DNA of 8,413 nt from the NCBI GenBank assembly GCA_028280675.1, contig JANQLI010000117.1, positions 1-8,413 on the forward strand, read 5' to 3'. Origin of the DNA: Alphaproteobacteria bacterium (GTDB taxonomy: Bacteria > Pseudomonadota > Alphaproteobacteria > SMXP01). How positions within the stretch are numbered: position 1 is the first letter of the stretch; every line of letters begins with the position of its first letter. The notes beneath the pieces were generated by a model. That model saw nothing but the letters and a program-made list of their open reading frames with translations. It was not told where the DNA came from and did no database searches. Both the position numbers and the translations under genes were made by a program. Positions 1 to 5,678 of the stretch are shown piece after piece.

Positions 1-260
1 TAGCGCTTCGCTTCTTCTGTGAGTGTTGTACTGACTTGATCAAGAATAGCTGTAGCCGCCAGACCGACTGCATTCACACTGGCAGGTCCTGTCTTTTGAG
101 GTTTCGGTTTAAAGTAGAGAGTGAGATTTGTGCTCTCATCTGCCGTACGCGCTGAATCTTTGTTCGGCATAAAGACAATGTCAGAAGCTTGTTTCGCTAA
201 AGAACTACATCCACCAAGCATCAATGAAATACAGATAAGTATATTTTGAGCCTTCCGCAT
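1..260 (-). CDS. Putative lipoprotein, 3' part cut off by the window edge
   Basis: The reading frame opens at the ATG at 260-258 and runs open off the left edge, giving 86 N-terminal residues. The start is preceded by a strong GGAGG ribosome binding site. The N-terminus has a basic residue pair, a hydrophobic stretch (about residues 6-16) and a lipobox LGGC at residues 15-18, so Cys18 should be lipidated after signal peptidase II cleavage. The mature protein begins CSSLAKQ; Ser at +2 favours outer-membrane sorting under the E. coli rule, an inference for this organism. I recognise no domain in the visible part. Hand-counted G+C at 61-240 is about 43%, lower than in much of leuCD. It follows the nuclease-like gene on the same strand but has its own candidate promoter. 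Confidence 0.8.
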   Translation of the reverse strand, partial: MRKAQNILICISLMLGGCSSLAKQASDIVFMPNKDSARTADESTNLTLYFKPKPQKTGPASVNAVGLAATAILDQVSTTLTEEAKR

Positions 261-295
261 ACCACCCTCCATTTATAATGTTTTTTATGAAGGCT

Positions 296-324
296 AGTTT
301 AGGCGAAAAATGAAAGGACATCAA
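296..324 (-). promoter_or_regulatory. Candidate sigma70-type promoter of the lipoprotein gene
   Basis: On the minus strand TTGATG (324-319) is separated by 17 bases from TAAACT (301-296). Each hexamer matches 4 of 6 consensus positions. The predicted transcript starts near 289, about 29 bases before the ATG. The region is AT-rich, so chance matches are possible. Confidence 0.35.
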
Positions 325-369
325 TTATTAAGTGCATTTCAACCTTATACAAACTAATATGTGTGTTGC

Positions 370-394
370 AAAAATACGTTTCACCATGTGAGAC
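370..394 (-). terminator. Weak intrinsic-terminator-like hairpin after the nuclease-like gene
   Basis: Read on the minus strand, GTCTCAC (394-388) can pair with GTGAAAC (384-378) across a three-base loop with one mismatch, followed by GTA and a run of five T (374-370). It lies 15 bases past the stop of the nuclease-like gene. The stem is short and imperfect, so termination is uncertain. Confidence 0.3.
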
Positions 395-408
395 AGCCGC
401 CACGAACA

Positions 409-1551
409 TTAACGCAGATCAAAGATCGACTCCGCATCCTCTTCAGCCGTTGGGAATGCGGGGTTTTCTCTTGCAGTCCTCTCTTTTTGCGTAAAAACAG
501 GCGGTGTAGCGGCAGGGTCTTTTGGCGAAGTAGGCGTGGCTGTCACGGGCGTTGTGATGCGTTGTGGGGGTGGCTGTTGCAGTGGTTTCTGGTCAGCGTC
601 CTGACGTTTGGGTGGGGTGGGCGCAGGCACAGGCTTTGGCGCGTCCACCGGCTGAGGGTCATCTGACGCAAGCTGATGCGCAGGATTGTCCGGGACAGTC
701 TCTAAAAAGTGCCGGTACATAGTCCGCGCACGATGGATCAATTGCGCGTATGTCATTGGCGTGATGCGCACAGCGCCATGGGTTTCCGCGCCAAAGCGCA
801 AATAAATATCATGTATGTCGGATGACAACTTTTTACCGATGACAAGACATTCGATGGGTTCGCCCCACAGTTTTCTTGATGAGAGATTCAGCAACCCAAG
901 CGCATAGGCATAGATTTGTTCAATTTCCTTCGCGCCAATGACGACATTCGGCGCTTTGATTTCGAGGAGCAGAGGAACTTGTTTGCCTTGATTGATGAGA
1001 TTGGGCTGCAAGGATGATTTCACATTTGCCAATGCAAAAAGATCGACAACAAGATTCGCATTATACGGCATGTTCTTATAGGCAGGCTCACTGAACGCCT
1101 CATTGCCAAGCAATATGCCTATCGCGTTCTTAATGGATTTCCGGACGTGAAGGTCTTCTATCTTATAATCAGGCTCCAGAACCCATTTGTACTTAAGGAA
1201 TACCTCTTCACAGTCGGATTCACTCCGCGCGTCATTCAACCAGACATCTTCCATATCTTGAATGGCGTCACGTATATAGTCCACCTTATCGAGATCGGGT
1301 TTGATCGATTGAAAATATTCATTCACCTCACGAAGCTGGTCTTCGTATTGATCTGTCTTTTGCGTTAGCTCGTCATTGCGGCGCTTGGCGTCGGATAGTT
1401 GCTGTGACAGCTCTTGGTGCAACACACCTTTCTCTTCGAGAAAGGCTTTTTTATTCGCGCGCTTTTGTTGGTCGTACAGATAATAAAGACCATAGGGCAA
1501 ACCGATGGCACCCCATGCAAATGCGATGATCTGGTATAACTCATCTGTCAC
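409..1551 (-). CDS. Membrane-anchored coiled-coil protein with a DUF4263/Shedu-like PD-(D/E)XK nuclease domain
   Basis: This 380-residue protein starts at a GTG (1551-1549) preceded by an AGGTGG ribosome binding site. Residues 7-26 form a single hydrophobic helix followed by basic residues (QQKRANKK), suggesting the remainder is cytoplasmic. Residues about 30-80 are charged and heptad-like, a probable coiled coil. Residues about 110-285 carry a restriction-endonuclease-fold pattern: an acidic helix with E115/E116, a WVLEPDY segment (123-129), VVD with D170, LLLEIK with E197 and K199, then a helix with Q212 (EIEQIYAYA). This order, D...E-x-K...Q...Y, matches DUF4263/Shedu nucleases as I know them. 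The tail is proline-rich (19 of 62 residues at 290-351) and probably disordered, ending in an acidic patch. Shedu proteins are anti-phage nucleases; a defence role here is inferred. No partner gene is evident. The domain call comes from motif reading only. Confidence 0.75.
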   Translation of the reverse strand: MTDELYQIIAFAWGAIGLPYGLYYLYDQQKRANKKAFLEEKGVLHQELSQQLSDAKRRNDELTQKTDQYEDQLREVNEYFQSIKPDLDKVDYIRDAIQDMEDVWLNDARSESDCEEVFLKYKWVLEPDYKIEDLHVRKSIKNAIGILLGNEAFSEPAYKNMPYNANLVVDLFALANVKSSLQPNLINQGKQVPLLLEIKAPNVVIGAKEIEQIYAYALGLLNLSSRKLWGEPIECLVIGKKLSSDIHDIYLRFGAETHGAVRITPMTYAQLIHRARTMYRHFLETVPDNPAHQLASDDPQPVDAPKPVPAPTPPKRQDADQKPLQQPPPQRITTPVTATPTSPKDPAATPPVFTQKERTARENPAFPTAEEDAESIFDLR

Positions 1552-1873
1552 GTTACCCCACCTCGTTTAGCCATATTATCACAAAAGTTGCATTTTGCAC
1601 GGCCCTATGGGCTTACGCGTATGACAGTTTTGTAATGACGACCTTAAAGTGGTTAGAAACGCCAATAACCCCTTGAGATGTCGCGCACTCTTGGAAACAA
1701 ACACCACCGCAAGTTGGCGATCCGTTGTGTTTGATGTGCTATATGTGTTCTTAGGGATCGTGCACGTCGGCCGAAACATCCAGCCTCAAAGGGGCGCAGC
1801 TTGGCGGCATACCTTCATGCCGTCTCGATCCGTGAACGCCCTGGCGAAGTGGGCGATCGTGCTGTGCCGGGGT
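1552..1873. other. 322-base stretch without a convincing gene
   Basis: Both strands contain only short open frames here (66 codons on minus, 82 on plus) without a good ribosome binding site or recognisable protein features. The right part holds two small inverted repeats: CGGCAT/ATGCCG (1805-1810 and 1817-1822, six-base loop) and CGCCC/GGGCG (1837-1841 and 1851-1855). Both lie just past the stop of the NTF2-like gene, but neither is followed by a T-tract on either strand. The left end holds the candidate promoter of the nuclease-like gene. I see no tRNA or other RNA gene. Confidence 0.6.
1575..1583 (-). promoter_or_regulatory. Candidate extended -10 promoter of the nuclease-like gene
   Basis: On the minus strand TGTGATAAT (1583-1575) fits an extended -10 element (TG-N-TATAAT, with 5 of 6 hexamer matches). 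No good -35 is visible 16-18 bases upstream. The -10 ends 24 bases before the GTG, which would give a leader of about 17 bases. Confidence 0.3.
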
Positions 1874-2347
1874 TTACGGTTGGTAAGGCAAAGATGAGTG
1901 ATGCAGCACGATGCGCAGCGTACCGTCAGTGTCTTTCTTATAGCCCCAACTCTTGTCTACCTTGGTGACCTGACCGTCTTTATCGGTCATGGTGACCCAA
2001 CCCATCCACATGGCGACATCGCCGTCGATAAAGCTGGCGGATGTCTCGGATGTGACGTCACGCCAGCCTTTGATGCCAAATCCGCCGTCGAGGGGATAGT
2101 CATCGTCGTGACCAACAAAGTAGGCTAAAGCCCCTTTGCGTGTCGGCCGAAATGTTTTCTCGCCACTTGCCAGCGTGGGTTTGAATAAAACTGGACCGAG
2201 ATTGTAGCCATATGCTGCATCCAACGCACCTTCAGCAACGGCACGGGCACCGTCAACGCCGTCCGCCTCATAAGCTTTTGCGATGGCGACAAGGGCGTTC
2301 CCCCAAATTTTGCGGGCCTCGGCAAGGTCGGTCTCAGTAATGGACAT
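1874..2347 (-). CDS. NTF2/SnoaL-like fold protein of unknown function
   Basis: This 157-residue cytosolic protein has no signal peptide or membrane segment. The ATG at 2347-2345 follows AAGGA by nine bases, which supports this start. The N-terminal half (residues about 1-60) is helical and alanine-rich. The C-terminal half has alternating strands ending in a segment with DKSWGY and LHHSSLPY near the end of the protein. That ending resembles the CaMKII-association/SnoaL branch of the NTF2-like superfamily, whose members form alpha+beta cone dimers with a ligand pocket; some are enzymes and many have no known role. It lies 135 bases downstream of leuD on the same strand with no obvious terminator between, so readthrough from leuCD is possible. 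A very weak promoter-like pair (TTGTAA, 17 bases, TAAATC at 2395-2390) precedes it. Substrate and function are unknown. Confidence 0.75.
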   Translation of the reverse strand: MSITETDLAEARKIWGNALVAIAKAYEADGVDGARAVAEGALDAAYGYNLGPVLFKPTLASGEKTFRPTRKGALAYFVGHDDDYPLDGGFGIKGWRDVTSETSASFIDGDVAMWMGWVTMTDKDGQVTKVDKSWGYKKDTDGTLRIVLHHSSLPYQP

Positions 2348-2482
2348 CTGTCATCCTTAATGTTGTGAGTGCGATTGAAAGATACCGATGATTTAGTCAT
2401 GACCGGACGCTGTTACAAGATCCATTACGCCATTTTGAGATCAATATCTTTTGTCTTTGGTGCGCGCGCGTTTGCTTCTCGT

Positions 2483-3103
2483 TTATACATACACCCAAGG
2501 GCGCGCGGTGCGATCTTTGTCTTGAAAGGCGTTGATCTCCGCCTCATGCCGCAAGGTCAAACCAATCACGTCAAGCCCTTCAAGAAGCATCTCTTGTTGC
2601 CCGTCATCAATATCAAATGCATGCACATCTCCATTTGGGGCCGTAACGGTTTTTTGTTTAAGGTCAATGTGAATCTGGTTCGCTTGCGGATCAGCCTCCA
2701 CTTGCGCCGCCAAGTCTTGCACCACAGCATCGTCGAGCACAATGGGCAAAACCCCATTGCGAATGCAGTTATTATAAAAGATGGCGCCAAAACTTGGCGC
2801 AATGATGCTGCGAATGCCATATTCCGCCAGCGCCCACACTGCATGCTCGCGGCTTGAGCCGCAGCCAAAATTCACACCGGATAAAATGATCGAGGTATTT
2901 GCATAGTCTGGTTTGTTGAGCACAAAATCCGGGTTCGGCGCGCGGCCGCCGGGTTCCGTATAACGCCAGATGGCGAACATGCCTTCACTCAAGCCTTGCT
3001 TGGAGACGCGCTTCATCTCGCGGCTTGGGATAATCGCATCGGTATCAATATTAATGCGCAGGATCGGCGCCGCCACGCCTTTATGTGTGGTGAACTTTTC
3101 CAT
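2483..3103 (-). CDS. leuD: 3-isopropylmalate dehydratase small subunit, divergent subtype
   Basis: LeuD is the small subunit of isopropylmalate isomerase. With LeuC it converts 2-isopropylmalate to 3-isopropylmalate in cytosolic leucine synthesis. At 206 residues it has the usual length. The aconitase swivel-domain signature NFGCGSSREHA lies at 78-88, followed by IIAPSFGAIFYNNC (100-113), where family members read similarly. The N-terminal substrate-facing segment reads IIPSREMKRVSKQGL (24-38); more usual LeuD proteins have a sequence like IIPKQFLKR here, and this variant fits the divergent subtype suggested by its LeuC partner. The ATG (3103-3101) overlaps the leuC stop TAA by one base (TAATG), with a GGAGG site inside the end of leuC, so translation is probably coupled. 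A related hydroxyacid as true substrate cannot be excluded. Confidence 0.93.
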   Translation of the reverse strand: MEKFTTHKGVAAPILRINIDTDAIIPSREMKRVSKQGLSEGMFAIWRYTEPGGRAPNPDFVLNKPDYANTSIILSGVNFGCGSSREHAVWALAEYGIRSIIAPSFGAIFYNNCIRNGVLPIVLDDAVVQDLAAQVEADPQANQIHIDLKQKTVTAPNGDVHAFDIDDGQQEMLLEGLDVIGLTLRHEAEINAFQDKDRTARPWVYV

Positions 3104-4521
3104 TACGCCTCCCCCTCTGACATAAACTGACGGGGATCGGTGATTTTGCCGGTGATGGCCGAGGCCACCGCGACAATGGGGCTCGCCAGATGGGTGCGTG
3201 TTTCGGGTCCTTGACGGCTTTCAAAATTACGGTTGGTGGTGGAGACCACGCGTTCTTGAAAGCCCATATGCTCACCGCCAGCAAAGAAACACATGGAGCA
3301 CCCACTTTCCCGCCATTCAAATCCGGCTTCCGTAAAAATTTTATCGAGCCCTTCTTTTTCGGCCTGTTGTTTAACCAAACCCGATCCCGGCACGACAATG
3401 GCTTTCACACCCTCTTTCACTTTATGGCCTTTGAGCAAGGTGGCGGCGGCGCGCAAATCGCTAATGCGTGAATTGGTGCAGGAGCCAATAAACGCCGCAT
3501 CAATCTCCAAACTCTCAAGCGGTGTGCCTGGCGTGACATCCATATAGTCAAGCGCCCGGATCATGGACTTTTTTAGATTGGCATCGTCTACATCATTTGG
3601 GTCCGGCACCACACCGTTGATCGGCGCAGTATGTTGCGGCGAGTTGCCCCATGTGATGGTTGGCGCAATATCAGCGCAATCGATTATGATCTCTTTATCG
3701 AAGACAGCATCGTCATCGCTGCGCAGCGTCCGCCAATAGGCTTCCGCCTTATCCCAATCCTCCCCAGTGGGGGCAAAAGGACGGCCTTTGACATAAGCAA
3801 TGGTTTTGTCGTCCGGCGCAACAAGACCCAAGAAGGCGGCAAACTCCACCGCCATGTTACAGAGCGTAAAGCGCGCTTCCATTTCCAAAGCTTCGACAGC
3901 AGGACTGGCAAACTCAATCGCATAGCCCGATCCGCCAGCCGCCGTATAGATGCCGATCAGGTGCAAGATCATGTCTTTTGCGGTCACGCCAAGGCCCAGC
4001 GCGCCGTCATACCATACACGCATGGTTTTCGGTTTTTGCACGCGTAACGTTTTCGTCACCATGGCGTGCTCAGCTTCGGTGGAGCCAATGCCCCACGCGA
4101 GCGCGCCGACGGCCCCTTCCGTGCAGGTGTGGCTGTCGGGACAGACAAGCGTCAGCCCCGGCAAAGCAATGCCTTGTTCGGGTGAGACTACATGCACAAT
4201 GCCTTGGCGTATATCGCCAAGATCAAACAAGGTGATCCCTGCGGCTTTCGCCGACTCACGGGTGCTTTGAATAAAGTCTTTGCCCGAGGGCATGATGGTG
4301 TCATCGGTGCGGCCCGGAAACGTATCGACAATATGGTCCATGGTGCAAAAGACTTGGGATTTGTCGCGCACGCTGCGGCCATCCGCTTCAATGCTTTTCA
4401 GCGCAATGGAGCCGGTGCGTTCATGTAAGAACACGCGATCCATATAAATTAGGTCCGCGCCATCTTCGAGAGGCGTGACCGTGTGCTCATCCCATAATTT
4501 ATCAAATAGAGTCTGCCCCAT
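3103..4521 (-). CDS. leuC: 3-isopropylmalate dehydratase large subunit, divergent subtype
   Basis: LeuC is the [4Fe-4S] catalytic subunit of isopropylmalate isomerase. The 472-residue product starts with the family-typical MGQTLFDKLWDEH, so I chose the ATG at 4521-4519, preceded by GGAG ten bases upstream. An in-frame opening to 4659 would add 46 residues unlike the family and overrun the promoter. The cluster ligands are Cys348 (GSCTNSR), Cys408 and Cys411 (GCSMC), which match family positions. Other aconitase-family landmarks include CPDSHTCTEGAVGALAWGIG (127-146) and TNRNFESRQG (429-438). Several loops differ from E. coli-type LeuC as I recall it: HERTGS (33-38) for HEVTSP, EFAAFLG (226-232) for EAGARAG, and FFAGGEH (412-418) for LAMN-type sequence after CSMC. 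This points to a separate paralogous group, possibly with altered specificity. It is first of a pair with leuD. Confidence 0.95.
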   Translation of the reverse strand: MGQTLFDKLWDEHTVTPLEDGADLIYMDRVFLHERTGSIALKSIEADGRSVRDKSQVFCTMDHIVDTFPGRTDDTIMPSGKDFIQSTRESAKAAGITLFDLGDIRQGIVHVVSPEQGIALPGLTLVCPDSHTCTEGAVGALAWGIGSTEAEHAMVTKTLRVQKPKTMRVWYDGALGLGVTAKDMILHLIGIYTAAGGSGYAIEFASPAVEALEMEARFTLCNMAVEFAAFLGLVAPDDKTIAYVKGRPFAPTGEDWDKAEAYWRTLRSDDDAVFDKEIIIDCADIAPTITWGNSPQHTAPINGVVPDPNDVDDANLKKSMIRALDYMDVTPGTPLESLEIDAAFIGSCTNSRISDLRAAATLLKGHKVKEGVKAIVVPGSGLVKQQAEKEGLDKIFTEAGFEWRESGCSMCFFAGGEHMGFQERVVSTTNRNFESRQGPETRTHLASPIVAVASAITGKITDPRQFMSEGEA

Positions 4522-4555
4522 GGGCAATCTGCTCCTATCCACATGATATAGCTGG

Positions 4556-4584
4556 GTTATAGGCGGTAATTCGCCGCAATCCAA
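4556..4584 (-). promoter_or_regulatory. Candidate leuCD promoter with a palindrome in its spacer
   Basis: On the minus strand TTGGAT (4584-4579) is separated by 17 bases from TATAAC (4561-4556), with 3 of 6 and 5 of 6 consensus matches. Transcription would begin near 4549, about 28 bases before the leuC ATG. The spacer holds an imperfect palindrome, GCGG...CCGC (4563-4577), which could be an operator. Neither a leader peptide nor a T-box-like structure fits in the short leader. Confidence 0.4.
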
Positions 4585-4621
4585 GCTTCGTCCATTGCCA
4601 TTCCGCATGTTGGGTTCTACA

Positions 4622-4627
4622 TATAAT
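4622..4627 (+). promoter_or_regulatory. Candidate -10 box for the ABM-GNAT operon
   Basis: A perfect TATAAT lies 39 bases before the chosen ATG of the ABM gene. No good -35 hexamer is visible at 16-18 bases; TTGCCA (4595-4600) is 21 bases away, which is too far for a normal promoter. An activator may be needed if this box is used. Confidence 0.3.
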
Positions 4628-4666
4628 GCTTGTGACACGCGATTTCGACCACCGGACACGATACCG

Positions 4667-5011
4667 ATGCCTGCTTTTACATCACCGCCACACCCGCCCT
4701 ATGTGGCTGTGATTTTTTCGAGTATCCGCACGCCCCAAGAGGGTGATGGATATGAAACCATGGCCGCGGAATTGGAACGCCTCGCCGCCATGCAAGAAGG
4801 GTATTTAGGCTTTGAGTCTGCACGCAATGAAGATGGCTTTGGCATTGCCATTTCCTATTGGCGTGATGAAGAGAGCGCCAAGACGTGGAAAAATGTCAGC
4901 GAACATATGGGTGCGCAAAAACGCGGCCAAGAGAAGTGGTACGCATCGTATCACGTGCATATCGCAAATGTGACAAGGGCCTATCAATTCGCGCGGGATG
5001 ATGTGTCATGA
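4667..5011 (+). CDS. Antibiotic biosynthesis monooxygenase (ABM) domain protein
   Basis: This small 114-residue protein has a dimeric alpha+beta barrel (ABM) pattern: strand VAVIFSSIRT (13-22), a helix (about 28-43), then QEGYLGFESAR (43-53), GIAISYW (59-65), a second helix with WKNVSEHMGAQKRG (74-87) and WYASYHVHIANVTRAY (91-106). Family members are cofactor-free monooxygenases or heme-degrading enzymes, and many are uncharacterised. No heme ligand or substrate can be assigned here. The frame is open back to 4595, but the ATG at 4667 gives the family-typical short N-terminus and lies after the TATAAT box; its ribosome site (GGACA) is weak. The stop overlaps the start of the next gene as ATGA, so the two are probably translationally coupled. 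Confidence 0.8.
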   Translation: MPAFTSPPHPPYVAVIFSSIRTPQEGDGYETMAAELERLAAMQEGYLGFESARNEDGFGIAISYWRDEESAKTWKNVSEHMGAQKRGQEKWYASYHVHIANVTRAYQFARDDVS

Positions 5012-5490
5012 TCATTCGTCCTGAAACCTATCAAGATTGGAATCAAATTCGCGCGCTTACGATCAGCGCCTTTGGCGGCGATGCGGAAGCAAACCTGATT
5101 CAGGGCTTGCGGCAAGGCAGCGACTTAGAGCTCTCCCTGATTGCGAAAGACAGCGGGCGCCTTTTAGGACATGTCGCCTTTTCGCGCCTCAAAGCGCCCA
5201 GCAAAGCGCTCGCACTTGCGCCTATTGCGGTGCACCCCGATCATCAAAGGAAAGGGATTGGCAGCAAGTTGATCACCGAAGGCCTGCGCAAGTTGACCAA
5301 TGAAGGATGGAAAATGGTCGTCGTGCTTGGTGAGCCTGTGTATTACAAACGCTTTGGCTTTTCCGTCAAAGCTGCGGAGGCCTATACATCGGATTATGCG
5401 GGCCCGCACTTGATGGCAAAAATGCTCACCGCTGAAACTGTCGCGCCAGGTCCGCTGATTTATCCAGATGCGTTTGCGGATGTGGGTTAA
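5008..5490 (+). CDS. GNAT-family N-acetyltransferase, YhbS-like
   Basis: This 160-residue cytosolic protein transfers an acetyl group from acetyl-CoA to an unknown amine. The GNAT fold can be followed in order: N-terminal strand MIIRPET, helices around residues 10-36, strands ELSLIAK (41-47) and LLGHVAFS (52-59), motif A strand LAPIAVHPDHQ (70-80) with the acetyl-CoA pyrophosphate loop QRKGIG (80-85), and motif B LGEPVYYKRFGF (107-118). The last motif is typical of the YhbS group (COG3153). The start ATG overlaps the ABM stop by four bases, making this the second gene of a two-gene operon. A strong terminator-like hairpin follows 21 bases after its stop. The pairing with an ABM protein hints at small-molecule modification or detoxification, which is inference. 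Confidence 0.9.
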   Translation: MIIRPETYQDWNQIRALTISAFGGDAEANLIQGLRQGSDLELSLIAKDSGRLLGHVAFSRLKAPSKALALAPIAVHPDHQRKGIGSKLITEGLRKLTNEGWKMVVVLGEPVYYKRFGFSVKAAEAYTSDYAGPHLMAKMLTAETVAPGPLIYPDAFADVG

Positions 5491-5510
5491 ACAATGAATT
5501 ATGTGTCAAT

Positions 5511-5661
5511 CGGCCTTCGACCTTTCGAGACGCTCGCTTCGCGAGCTCCTCAAGATGAAGGCCTTTTTCTCATTAGTCCTTCATCCTGAGGAGAACCCTT
5601 TCGCAGCACCAGCGGCACTCTCAGAGCAAGCTTAGTTCGTCTCGAAGGATAAAGGACTAAT
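5511..5661. repeat. Long palindromic intergenic element, copy 1
   Basis: The element has nested inverted repeats. The outer arms are CCTTTCGAGACG (5521-5532) and CGTCTCGAAGG (5638-5648), differing by one inserted T. Inner arms are CTCCTCAAGATGAA (5546-5559) and TTCATCCTGAGGAG (5580-5593), with one difference. A core hairpin is GCTCGC-TTC-GCGAGC (5532-5546). ATTAGTCCTT (5572-5581) pairs perfectly with AAGGACTAAT (5652-5661). The first 23 bases (5511-5533) recur exactly at 7483-7505. It sits between the convergent GNAT and esterase genes. I recall similar long palindromes in alphaproteobacterial genomes, but have not matched this one to a named family. Confidence 0.8.
5512..5568 (+). terminator. 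Intrinsic terminator of the ABM-GNAT operon
   Basis: GGCCTTC (5512-5518) pairs perfectly with GAAGGCC (5557-5563), enclosing the GCTCGC-TTC-GCGAGC hairpin, and a run of five T follows directly (5564-5568). The structure begins 21 bases past the GNAT stop and forms the left half of the palindromic element. The large loop makes it less compact than a textbook terminator. Confidence 0.55.
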
Positions 5662-5678
5662 CCCACATATTTAGTCCT
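5653..5678 (-). repeat. Inverted repeat containing the esterase stop codon
   Basis: AGGACTAA (5653-5660) and TTAGTCCT (5671-5678) are perfect 8-base arms around a 10-base loop. The right arm contains the esterase stop codon (TTA at 5671-5673 on the plus strand). On the minus strand the hairpin is followed by only TTTAT, so terminator activity is uncertain. Confidence 0.5.

Noticed and set aside
1649..1897. 82-codon plus-strand and 66-codon minus-strand frames (1579-1779) in the gap
   Set aside because: No ribosome binding sites, no recognisable protein features, and the plus frame runs into the NTF2-like gene antisense.
1766..2151. GTCGGCCGAAA occurring twice, in the gap and inside the NTF2-like gene
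   Set aside because: Eleven bases only, with unrelated flanks; I judge it a chance match, not a repeat.
3631..4047. 138-codon open frame on the plus strand
   Set aside because: It is antisense to leuC and has no supporting features.
4522..4659. N-terminal extension of LeuC by 46 residues
   Set aside because: The extra residues do not resemble the family, the extension would cover the promoter region, and the ATG at 4521 gives the typical LeuC N-terminus and length.
4595..4666. Longer ABM protein starting at 4595 or 4607
   Set aside because: The added residues look like non-coding sequence and overlap the candidate TATAAT box; the ATG at 4667 fits the family length.
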